From Armatimonadota bacterium (GTDB taxonomy: Bacteria; Armatimonadota; SYMT01), in contig JAJFMS010000046.1 in assembly GCA_020696885.1 (NCBI GenBank), forward strand, positions 1-10,363: a DNA stretch of 10,363 bases, in the 5' to 3' direction. Below the pieces are notes generated by a model that was not told where the DNA came from, made no database searches, and saw only the letters and a program-made list of their open reading frames with translations. The position numbers and the translations under genes were made by a program. This document shows positions 1-5,738 of this stretch, in pieces. Each line of letters opens with the position of its first letter. Within the stretch, counting starts at the first letter, position 1.

Positions 1-1633
1 GGACCAGGCCGCGGTACTGCTGGACAAGGGCAAGTTCCCGGAAGCGGCGGCGCTGCTGCAGCAAGCCACGGAGCTGACGCCGGACGACTGGGCGATGTGG
101 GACAGCGCCGGGTGGGCGCACCTGGACAGCGGCAAGCCGGAGCTGGCGCTCAAGGCGTTCGAGGCAGCGCGTAAGGCGTCGCCGCCCGGGTCACCGGTCA
201 ACGGGGGGCTCGTGGTGGTCCAGTTCGCGCTCGGGAAGCCGGACGAGGTACTGCGGCTCGCGAAGGAGATCGTGCCGGCCGAGAAGCTGCCCGCGGTCTC
301 CGCGATCGTGCGCAAAGGGCTGGAAGCGAAGCAGTTCTCCCAGGAATGGAACTTCGCGCTGGGCTACCTCTACTCCAGCGTCCTCCGCAACAGCGCGCGC
401 GCCCTGGGGCTGATCGAATCGGTCGCCAAGGCGGACCCGAAGCGCGCCGAAGCCTGGCTGCTCCTGGTAGAGATCAACCGGGACCTGGACCAGGGACCCC
501 AGGAAGATGCTGCCGCGGTGAAGTACCTGGAGCTGGCGCCGGACACCCCGGACGCGTTCCGCCTGCGCGCCGAGCGCCTCGTCTCCCTCCGGCAATACGC
601 CGGCGCGATCGCGGAGTACCAGGCCGGGATCGCCAAGGCCCCCGCCGCGGACGAGCTGTACTTCCAGCTTGCGCGCGTCCACGAGCGGCTCGGGCAGGTG
701 AAGGAGGTGGAGGCCGTCTACGCCAAGCTCATCGCCGCCGCGGAAGCCGGAAAGCGGGAGGACGCCCGGCAGCAGGCCCGTGCGGCGCTGGCGTCGTTCC
801 AACTGCGCCAGCGCAACTACCCCGAAGCCGAGAAGTACTACCGCGAGGCCGCCCAGCGCCCGGACGCGACGGTGTCCACCTGGGAGACGTGGGGCGCGGT
901 GCTGGCACTGACGGGCACGGGGGACGAGGCCGCCCCCGCGATGGAGGGCGCCGCCCAGCGGGACGAGAAGCTGCGCGGCACCACCGATGCCGGGGTGCGG
1001 GATGCGCTCCTGGCGGCGCGCTACCGGGCCGCCGTCTGTCGCGTGGCCGCCGGCCAACGAGACCAGGCCAAGACCGGCCTGGAAGCCGCCCTGGCCGTGC
1101 ACAACGACGTGCGCACCGGCCCGGAGCTGGAGGCAGCGGCTTTCCTCACCTGGCTGACGCTGAAGGAGCCCGAGACCAGCAAGCTCGCCTACCAGAAGAG
1201 CGACGAGCGCTGGGCGGCCTTCTCCTGGCGCCGCACCCAGGTGGACGCCGGCTCCGGCGAGCGGGAGGTGAAGGGCCGCTTCAACCCCACGGCCACCGCC
1301 TGGCGCGCGATCTTGCAGCAGGTGCAGAAGCTCAACCCGAACGCCTGGCCGGCGGATTACGCCCTGGCGCGCATCTACGCGGCGGCGGGGTTCAACCAGG
1401 AGGGCCTTGAGCTGCTCCAGAAGGCGGCAGGGCGCAAAACCGACTGGTGGGCGCTCCAGTTCCCGATGGGGCAGTACTACGCCCAACAGCGCGACAAGGA
1501 CAACGGCGTAGACGTCCTCCGCCGAACCCTGCGCATGGCCCCCGAATGCCGGCAGGCCCGCGTCTACCTCTCCCTGCTCACCAACCTCAAGGACGAAGAG
1601 GATGTGGAGCCGGAGCCGGAGGGGAAAGAGTGA
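1..1633 (+). CDS. TPR-repeat protein, 5' end outside the window
   Basis: The reading frame is already open at base 2 and encodes recognisable TPR sequence before the first ATG at 95 (DKGKFPEAAALLQQATELTP), so the gene begins upstream and 95 is not its start. About 543 residues are visible. Helical pairs of TPR type, with small residues at the usual positions (for example GWAHLDSGKPELALKAFEAA, LARVHERLGQVKEVEAVYAK, and a last pair near LARIYAAAGFNQEGLELLQK), recur along almost the whole length and are alanine-rich and degenerate. No enzymatic domain is visible. The protein ends in an acidic tail (DEEDVEPEPEGKE). TPR arrays are protein-interaction scaffolds; the partner cannot be inferred. The missing N-terminus could carry a signal peptide or another domain. 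The TGA stop is the first three bases of a tandem repeat that runs on downstream. A long open frame on the opposite strand is a GC-rich shadow. Confidence 0.9.
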   Translation, partial: DQAAVLLDKGKFPEAAALLQQATELTPDDWAMWDSAGWAHLDSGKPELALKAFEAARKASPPGSPVNGGLVVVQFALGKPDEVLRLAKEIVPAEKLPAVSAIVRKGLEAKQFSQEWNFALGYLYSSVLRNSARALGLIESVAKADPKRAEAWLLLVEINRDLDQGPQEDAAAVKYLELAPDTPDAFRLRAERLVSLRQYAGAIAEYQAGIAKAPAADELYFQLARVHERLGQVKEVEAVYAKLIAAAEAGKREDARQQARAALASFQLRQRNYPEAEKYYREAAQRPDATVSTWETWGAVLALTGTGDEAAPAMEGAAQRDEKLRGTTDAGVRDALLAARYRAAVCRVAAGQRDQAKTGLEAALAVHNDVRTGPELEAAAFLTWLTLKEPETSKLAYQKSDERWAAFSWRRTQVDAGSGEREVKGRFNPTATAWRAILQQVQKLNPNAWPADYALARIYAAAGFNQEGLELLQKAAGRKTDWWALQFPMGQYYAQQRDKDNGVDVLRRTLRMAPECRQARVYLSLLTNLKDEEDVEPEPEGKE

Positions 1634-1670
1634 GTGGTGAAGGGTGAGTGGTGAAGGGTGAGTGGTGAGG
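1631..1670. repeat. Heptamer/14-bp tandem repeat overlapping the TPR stop codon
   Basis: The 14-mer TGAGTGGTGAAGGG occurs at 1631-1644 and 1645-1658, followed by a partial third copy TGAGTGGTGAGG at 1659-1670. Each 14-mer is two related heptamers (TGAGTGG and TGAAGGG). The first three bases are the stop codon of the upstream TPR gene. The style resembles the short tandemly repeated heptamers (STRR) known from cyanobacterial genomes; that is an analogy only. Confidence 0.9.
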
Positions 1671-1702
1671 TAGCTTCTAATCCCTCTCGCCCACCACTCG
1701 CC
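1657..1702 (+). terminator. Hairpin downstream of the TPR gene, possible transcription end
   Basis: Bases 1657-1667 (GGTGAGTGGTG) pair with 1692-1702 (CACCACTCGCC) over 11 bp with one G-U pair. A short inner helix AGG/CCT can form in the 24-base loop. It starts 24 bases after the stop codon. There is no U-run after the stem, so it is not a classical intrinsic terminator. It may equally be a by-product of an inverted copy of the tandem repeat. Confidence 0.4.
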
Positions 1703-1710
1703 AGACGCGT

Positions 1711-1862
1711 TCCCGCAGTCCCGGAGGAACGACCGAACCCTAGCCCAGCGTTGCAACGCTGGGAACCAACTCCCGCAGTCCCGTAGGGACGACCGACTGG
1801 TAGCCCCGCGTTTCAACGTGGGGTGCACGACCGCACGATAGCCCCGCGTTTCAACGTGGGGG
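1711..1862. repeat. 60-bp-period intergenic repeat with palindromic hairpins
   Basis: Two ungapped 60-bp units (1711-1770 and 1771-1830) and a shortened third (1829-1862) lie between the TPR and epimerase genes. Each full unit starts TCCCGCAGTCCCG, continues with a GGAGGAACGACCGA or TAGGGACGACCGA version, and ends in a hairpin. The first hairpin is a perfect 20-base palindrome at 1744-1763 (CCCAGCGTTGCAACGCTGGG). The second and third (1804-1823 and 1842-1861) are identical to each other: an 8-bp stem CCCCGCGT/ACGTGGGG with one G-U pair and a TTCA loop. A second small hairpin, GTCCC-GTA-GGGAC, lies at 1778-1790. I have an impression that such GTCCCGTAGGGAC elements are common in some GC-rich little-studied phyla, but cannot verify it here. 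Confidence 0.85.
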
Positions 1863-1880
1863 GCCAGAAGACAGCACCTG

Positions 1881-2651
1881 ATGCGGATCCTAATCACCGG
1901 CGCGGCGGGCTTCGTAGGCCGACGCTTGGCGCCCTACCTCCGCCCACACCATGACCTGGTGCTCGCGGACCTGCACCCACCCGACGAGCCCGGCTGGGTA
2001 GCGATGGACATAACGCGGCTGGCGGACGTGGAGCGCGCCTGCCGCGGCGTGGACGCCGTAGTACACCTGGCGGTGGCTTCCGGGCTGGAGGGGGACATTG
2101 AGGACGAGGCGTTCAACCACCTCCGCTTCGACGTGAACGTAAAGGGCACCCGCAACGTCTTCGAGGCCGCCGTGCGGTGCGGGGTGCGCCGGGTGGTGCA
2201 CACCAGCAGCATTATGGTCGTGTGGGGCTACGGTCCCGGCGAGCCGGTAGGGCCAGACGCGGAGCCCCGCCCCGTGGGGACGTACGCCCTCACGAAGCAC
2301 CTGGCCGAGGTGATCGCGCGAGACTATCACCAGCGCCACGACCTCCCGGCGATCTGCCTACGCATCGCCAAGCCGGTGGACCTGGAAGACGCGGCGATAC
2401 GCGCCCAGCCGATCCGCCCGCAGTGGATCGCGTTCCCGGATCTCTGCCGGGCGTATCAACTCGCGCTGGAGGTCCCGTTCGACGGCTTCGAGATCCTCCA
2501 CCTGGTGGGGGAGTCGTCCCGGCGGCGGTGGGATCTGTCTAGAGCGGAAACGGTCCTCGGCTATCGTCCGGAGTACCGGCTCGAGGAGCTTGGCTATCAA
2601 CTCGGCGCAGAAATGCCGTCACCGCGGTCGCAAACTCCCGGGAGTGGGTGA
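1881..2651 (+). CDS. NAD-dependent epimerase/dehydratase (extended SDR)
   Basis: The 256-residue protein is an extended short-chain dehydrogenase/reductase. It starts with a Rossmann strand and G7-x-x-G10-x-x-G13 (ITGAAGFVG). Asp30 at the end of the second strand favours NAD over NADP, and the AMDI segment with Asp43 fits adenine contact. The catalytic set is Ser109/Ser110 (HTSS) with Tyr135-x-x-x-Lys139 (YALTK). The C-terminal LGYRPEYRLEEL is the usual closing helix region of sugar-nucleotide epimerases. At 256 residues it is shorter than GalE-type enzymes (about 330), with a reduced substrate domain, so the substrate is open; a nucleotide sugar or uronate is likely. The ATG at 1881 places the Rossmann strand at the N-terminus as usual, though the ribosome site is weak. 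The last 113 bases overlap the convergent hydrolase gene. The tail after about residue 241 (PSPRSQTPGSG) looks unconserved. Confidence 0.9.
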   Translation: MRILITGAAGFVGRRLAPYLRPHHDLVLADLHPPDEPGWVAMDITRLADVERACRGVDAVVHLAVASGLEGDIEDEAFNHLRFDVNVKGTRNVFEAAVRCGVRRVVHTSSIMVVWGYGPGEPVGPDAEPRPVGTYALTKHLAEVIARDYHQRHDLPAICLRIAKPVDLEDAAIRAQPIRPQWIAFPDLCRAYQLALEVPFDGFEILHLVGESSRRRWDLSRAETVLGYRPEYRLEELGYQLGAEMPSPRSQTPGSG

Positions 2652-3369
2652 CGTGCGCTCCGTGGGCACCCGGCACTTCCGCCGTCTCGGCGTGCGGCAC
2701 CAGTGCGGCGAGCTCCCGGATCCTGGCTTTGCTGAACACCGCATCCCGCTCGCCGCGAAGAATCAGCACCGGCTGGGTCAGGCAGCGAAGCAGCGGCTTC
2801 GCATGACTGTGTTTCTGCTCCAGCAGGATCCGCAGTAACCGGCCGGGGCCGCACCGGAAGTAGTCCGGCAGGACGAAGGGGTAGAGGGACAGCGGTTCGC
2901 GCGGCGCATCCAGCGCGGCCCGCACGAACTGGAGCCAGACCGAATCCAGCCCCGGCAACCCGGCGGGAGCCGCGAGCACCACAGAGCGCACGCGCTCCGG
3001 CATCGCGGCGGCGATCAGCACGGACAGCTCGCACCCGGCCGACTGCCCCACCAGGTGGAACCGGCCGGGAACACGCCGGTCGATCCAACGCTCCACGTGC
3101 CGGGCCAGGCGAGGAAACCGTGGAGGCCAGGGGGGATCCTGGCTGCGGCCGAAGCCGGGCAGGTCCAACGCGTGCACGCGCAGCGGCGCCAGCTCCGCCA
3201 GCAGCCGCTGGGCGGGTTGCCAGTAGCGGCTGGAGACGCCCGCGCCGTGCACCAGGACCACGTCCTCCCCCGCGCCGACCGTCCGGCTGAACGTGCGGAG
3301 GTCGTCGATTAAATCCCATTGCGCGTCACGGGCGGCGATGCAGGTTGGCTCGGGATGGGTGATGGTCAT
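2539..3369 (-). CDS. Alpha/beta-hydrolase fold protein
   Basis: The 276-residue protein has all landmarks of the alpha/beta-hydrolase fold: oxyanion-hole HGAG (41-44), the DLPGFGRS segment (69-76), nucleophile elbow G108-Q-S110-A-G112, acid Asp209 (LRGERD), and His236 in VPGAHGAH, with His239 matching the second conserved histidine of many family members. Residue 235 is Ala where Gly-His is usual. A lid (about 142-185) separates the two halves of the core. This is a cytosolic hydrolase (esterase, C-C hydrolase or haloperoxidase type); the substrate cannot be told. The frame stays open far upstream through the antisense of the next gene. The ATG at 3369 is chosen because it gives a normal N-terminus and leaves a 111-bp divergent gap to the gene at 3481. 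The domain ends near residue 254; the last 22 residues (SQAPRAGTPDD...) look unconserved and overlap the epimerase gene. Confidence 0.88.
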   Translation of the reverse strand: MTITHPEPTCIAARDAQWDLIDDLRTFSRTVGAGEDVVLVHGAGVSSRYWQPAQRLLAELAPLRVHALDLPGFGRSQDPPWPPRFPRLARHVERWIDRRVPGRFHLVGQSAGCELSVLIAAAMPERVRSVVLAAPAGLPGLDSVWLQFVRAALDAPREPLSLYPFVLPDYFRCGPGRLLRILLEQKHSHAKPLLRCLTQPVLILRGERDAVFSKARIRELAALVPHAETAEVPGAHGAHVTHSREFATAVTAFLRRVDSQAPRAGTPDDSRGPFPL

Positions 3370-3480
3370 GGGCTCGAACGGTTGTCCCCAAGGGAAGACC
3401 CAGTACAAACGAATCGGAAAGGTGAACCGGCGCCGGGATGACAACCTGGAGCGGGAAAGCATGAAACCAGGGAGAGCGAG
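3370..3480. promoter_or_regulatory. Divergent promoter region; weak sigma70-like match for the + gene
   Basis: This 111-bp gap lies between divergent starts (hydrolase on -, HUMPS-like enzyme on +) and must hold the 5' signals of both unless they are read through. On + there is TTGTCC (3382-3387), 16 bases, then TACAAA (3404-3409), each four of six against consensus, so the match is weak. A clear ribosome site AGGGAG (3469-3474) lies six bases before the ATG at 3481 and supports that start. I see no convincing promoter for the minus gene. Confidence 0.25.
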
Positions 3481-4185
3481 ATGGCTGATACAGGGGTAAC
3501 ACAGGTGCAACCGCTTCCGATCGCGGGGCCGGTGGTCCAGGTGGCGATCGACGTATTGAACACCGAGCGGGCGCTGCGGGTAGCGGAAGCCGCGGTGCAG
3601 GCGGGAGTCGACTGGCTGGAAGTGGGCACGCCGCTGGTCACGTTCGAAGGCGTGCGCGCCATCGGCGCGCTGGCGCGGGAGTTTCCGGACCACCCGGTGC
3701 TGGCGGATTTCAAGATGATGGACGGCGTCCGCAAGTACGTGCAGGCCACCGCAGAGCAGGGTGGGCGCATCGCCACCATCTGCGGGGTGGCCTCGGACGC
3801 CAGCATCCGCACGGCGGTGCAAGCCGGCAAAGACTGCGGCGTGCGGATCATCTGCGACCTGTACGCCGCGCTGGACGGCCCGAAGCGAGCGCGCGAGGTC
3901 GAAGCGCTGGGCGTCGACTCCGCCTACATCCATTACGGCGCAGACCAGCGCTCCGAGGATCCGGACCGAGACCCCGCGCTTTCCCTGGACGACATCGCCG
4001 GTAAGGTGGGCATTCCGGTAGGAGTCGGCACCTTCTCCGTGGAGCACGGGATCGACGCAGTCCGGCGCGGCGCGGACATCCTCGTCATCGGCGTCCCGTA
4101 TATCATCGAGGACGACCCCTCGATCGGACTCCGCGAGTACGTGCTGCGCATCAAGGAAGCCTGGCACGCCGCCCGCGACCGCTGA
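3481..4185 (+). CDS. 3-hexulose-6-phosphate synthase-like (HUMPS/OMPDC superfamily) protein
   Basis: The 234-residue protein is a single (beta/alpha)8 barrel of the orotidine-5'-phosphate decarboxylase suprafamily. The core matches the HPS/KGPDC branch: Asp24 (VAID), Glu47 in LEVGTPL, Asp76-x-Lys78-x-x-Asp81 (ADFKMMD), His151 in IHYGADQ, and the phosphate-binding end GVGTFS with ADILVIG. HxGxDQ around His151 resembles hexulose-phosphate synthase; ulaD-type 3-keto-L-gulonate-6-phosphate decarboxylase carries an Arg three residues after that His, and here it is Ala154. Family chemistry is Mg-dependent aldol or decarboxylation through an enediolate, for example formaldehyde plus ribulose 5-phosphate. 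The partner isomerase (HPI/HxlB) is not in the window, so the pathway (formaldehyde fixation, pentose supply or another sugar-acid route) is unproven. The start is supported by AGGGAG six bases upstream. Confidence 0.85.
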   Translation: MADTGVTQVQPLPIAGPVVQVAIDVLNTERALRVAEAAVQAGVDWLEVGTPLVTFEGVRAIGALAREFPDHPVLADFKMMDGVRKYVQATAEQGGRIATICGVASDASIRTAVQAGKDCGVRIICDLYAALDGPKRAREVEALGVDSAYIHYGADQRSEDPDRDPALSLDDIAGKVGIPVGVGTFSVEHGIDAVRRGADILVIGVPYIIEDDPSIGLREYVLRIKEAWHAARDR

Positions 4186-4205
4186 TCCAGGACAGAGTTC
4201 AGGAT

Positions 4206-4264
4206 GAAATGGGGGAATTGTGTCAATAGCCGCCGCGCGCCTGCTGTCGACATTTCCCCATTTC
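4206..4264 (+). terminator. Long-stem hairpin after the HUMPS-like gene
   Basis: Bases 4206-4218 (GAAATGGGGGAAT) pair with 4252-4264 (ATTTCCCCATTTC) over 13 bp with one G-U pair, around a 33-base GC-rich loop. It begins 20 bases after the stop of the + gene and lies in a convergent gap, so it could end transcription from one or both sides. There is no U-run, and the long loop makes it non-canonical. The 3' arm is part of an octamer repeat. Confidence 0.4.
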
Positions 4265-4283
4265 CGCCTTTCCCCATTTCCCG
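4252..4283. repeat. Octamer tandem repeat, four degenerate copies
   Basis: Four consecutive 8-mers: ATTTCCCC, ATTTCCGC, CTTTCCCC, ATTTCCCG. It is a low-complexity pyrimidine repeat between convergent genes, of the same general style as the repeats at 1631 and 10188 but with a different unit. No coding sense is apparent. Confidence 0.8.
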
Positions 4284-4305
4284 GCGAATGCCGTACTGGC
4301 AAGCC

Positions 4306-4737
4306 TCAGGCTGGGCTCGAAGCGCCGGAGCCCCCGTTCCCCCGCGAAGTCTGGCTGCGGCCACCCGCGCGGGTAGCGTGGGTGGCTACGGCCTTCGAGA
4401 GCCGGTCCAGGTCAAACGGCTTGGTAAAGACCGCGCTGGCGCCCAGCAACTCCCCCTGGTGCTGGCCGTCGTCCGTGCCGGTGAGCACCACCAGCGGCAC
4501 GGAAGCCAGGTCCGGGTCGGCCTGCAGGTGGCGGCAAAGCTCCCAACCGTTCATCACCGGCATCATCAGATCGAGCAGAATGATCGCTGGCCGCTCGCCG
4601 GACTTCAGTAGCGCCAGCGCCTGCTCACCGTTGGGAGCAGTCTGCACGCGGTAGCCCTCCCACCGGAAGACCTGTGCGAGCGAGGTGGCAGTGACCTCGT
4701 TGTCCTCGACGATCAAAATCAGCAAACCCTCGGACAT
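4306..4737 (-). CDS. Single-domain response regulator (REC only)
   Basis: The 143-residue protein is one receiver domain with no output domain. Acidic pair Glu11-Asp12 (IVEDNE), phospho-acceptor Asp56 in LLDLMMP, switch Thr86 (VLTGT) and Lys106-Pro107 (FTKPF) are all present, so it should be competent for phosphorylation by a histidine kinase. Residues after about 122 form a Gly/Ser/Arg-rich tail (GGRSQTSRGNGGSGASSPA) that is probably disordered. CheY- or Spo0F-like proteins act by binding a partner or relaying phosphate. No kinase or phosphotransfer gene is in the window. The nearest gene is the divergent HDIG phosphohydrolase at 4956. The ATG at 4737 has GGGGAG (4749-4754) 11 bases upstream, somewhat far. 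The stop codon is flanked by a 4-bp inverted repeat, AGCC-TGA-GGCT. Confidence 0.95.
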   Translation of the reverse strand: MSEGLLILIVEDNEVTATSLAQVFRWEGYRVQTAPNGEQALALLKSGERPAIILLDLMMPVMNGWELCRHLQADPDLASVPLVVLTGTDDGQHQGELLGASAVFTKPFDLDRLSKAVATHATRAGGRSQTSRGNGGSGASSPA

Positions 4738-4783
4738 TGGCTAGATCACTCCCCGGACGCGCCCGGAGTAGCACATCCGCTGT

Positions 4784-4789
4784 GTTATA
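4784..4789 (-). promoter_or_regulatory. Possible -10 element for the response regulator gene
   Basis: On the minus strand TATAAC matches the -10 consensus in five of six positions and lies about 47 bases upstream of the ATG at 4737, leaving a 5' leader of about 40 bases. No good -35 is seen at 16-18 bases, so this rests on one hexamer in GC-rich DNA. On the + strand of the same divergent gap, TATAGT at 4841-4846 is an equally weak candidate for the gene at 4956. Confidence 0.25.
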
Positions 4790-4955
4790 GCGCATGGTGC
4801 CTTACAGGTACGGCCCGATGTGCATTTAGGGGGCGGGAGGTATAGTCGCCAGGAAGGCCATCCCTGCGAGGCGATAGTTCCAACCAATAGCGACTGGCCC
4901 TCTACGAGCTCCGACGCCACCCTGTCGCCCACAGTTCCACGCCGCTGGATCAAGA

Positions 4956-5501
4956 ATGAGCCTACGCCCGCTCCCCGACACGGTCGAGCATCTGCTACAG
5001 CGTCTCAACGCACCGCCAAGGCTGGTTGCGCACCTGACGCTGACTCACGATATGGCCGGGCGCTTACTGGCCGGGCTACTCGAGCGCTGGCCGGTCCTTC
5101 AAATCGACCATGAAGCCGTCCTCTTCGGCGCCGCCATGCACGACATCGGGAAGCTGCACCATCCCACAGAGTTGTCCGCTCCCGGGAAGCTCCATGAGGA
5201 CGCCGGCGAGAAGCTGCTGATCAGCCTGGGAATTTCTCCAGAGGCAGCGCGGTTCTGCCGGACCCACGGCCGCTGGAACGAGACAAGCCCGATGGAGGAC
5301 CTGTTAGTAGCGCTCGCCGACAAGATCTGGAAGGGGAAGCGAGACGAACGACTCGAAGACGCCGTGACTGGTCGGATCTCCACCGACGCCCAGGAGGAAC
5401 GGTGGAGCGTCTACATGGGTCTTGACGAGATCCTGACCGAGATTGCCAACGGCGCGGACGCGCGGCTGGCCTGGCACAACAGGCACGGCGTGGAGGGTTA
5501 A
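4956..5501 (+). CDS. Stand-alone HD-domain (HDIG) metal-dependent phosphohydrolase
   Basis: The 181-residue protein is one HD domain. Candidate metal ligands in order are His31 (TLTHD), His62-Asp63 in the exact HDIGK signature, His80 (LHEDAGEKLL), His104 (CRTHGRW) and Asp122 (LADKIWKGKRDE). Histidines between the HD pair and the final Asp are typical of HD proteins with a two-metal or larger site, such as HD-GYP phosphodiesterases. The GYP segment itself is absent, so I do not call it a cyclic-di-GMP phosphodiesterase. Substrates of such small HD proteins are usually phosphate esters or nucleotides; none can be assigned. It is divergent from the REC gene across 218 bp. HD-GYP enzymes are often fused to REC, so a functional link is possible. 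The ATG at 4956 is the first start in frame after a startless stretch, and its ribosome site is poor. Confidence 0.9.
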   Translation: MSLRPLPDTVEHLLQRLNAPPRLVAHLTLTHDMAGRLLAGLLERWPVLQIDHEAVLFGAAMHDIGKLHHPTELSAPGKLHEDAGEKLLISLGISPEAARFCRTHGRWNETSPMEDLLVALADKIWKGKRDERLEDAVTGRISTDAQEERWSVYMGLDEILTEIANGADARLAWHNRHGVEG

Positions 5502-5738
5502 CCCAAGCGATATCGGCCGGTTGGACCACGGGCCTCCTCCGGCTGGCGAGCCCGACACCTGAGATCCAGAGGCGTAGCACTCTCACCCGGACTTCGCGAC
5601 ATCAATCGACTGATTGTTAGGAGTCCCGCGATCCAGCGGGCCGGTACCTGTGGCGGACCGGACGCGCCACACCGTTCTGCCAGCAAAGGACCCGGCGGCG
5701 GCCGTGCCTCCGGCAATCACAAGGTTACGCGTGCGGGA
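5502..5738. other. Gap between convergent HDIG and SDR genes
   Basis: This 237-bp gap has no credible gene. It holds three small inverted repeats: CGGGC (5529-5533) with GCCCG (5550-5554), CAATC-GACT-GATTG (5603-5616), and CCCGC-GATCCA-GCGGG (5624-5639). None is followed by a T-run, so none is a convincing intrinsic terminator, though the genes converge here and transcription must end. The last hairpin belongs to a family also found at 6822, 6934 and 7005. Confidence 0.5.
5624..5639 (+). repeat. Small hairpin, CCCGS-N6-SCGGG family, copy 1
   Basis: CCCGC-GATCCA-GCGGG, preceded by GGAGT. It has a five-bp stem and six-base loop, the same build as the copies at 6822, 6934 and 7005. Confidence 0.6.

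Noticed and set aside
1711..1862. CRISPR array
   Set aside because: The repeats are palindromic and follow one another without unique spacers of constant length, and no cas gene is present.
191..1897. 568-codon open frame antisense to the TPR gene, with similar ones antisense to VanW (7363-8625) and the SDR (5781-6980)
   Set aside because: They mirror codon bias in GC-rich DNA, are rich in Arg/Gly/His/Leu low-complexity sequence, and oppose genes with clear motifs.
3370..4302. Open frame extending the hydrolase upstream by 311 codons
   Set aside because: It lies antisense to the HUMPS-like gene and has no family features; it is a GC-rich shadow. The domain begins after the ATG at 3369.
4741..4953. 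70-codon open frame on the minus strand just upstream of the response regulator
   Set aside because: No recognisable motif, no good ribosome site, and it fills the divergent promoter region; most likely chance.
4956..5501. HD-GYP cyclic-di-GMP phosphodiesterase
   Set aside because: HDIGK and extra histidines are present, but the GYP loop that defines the family is missing.
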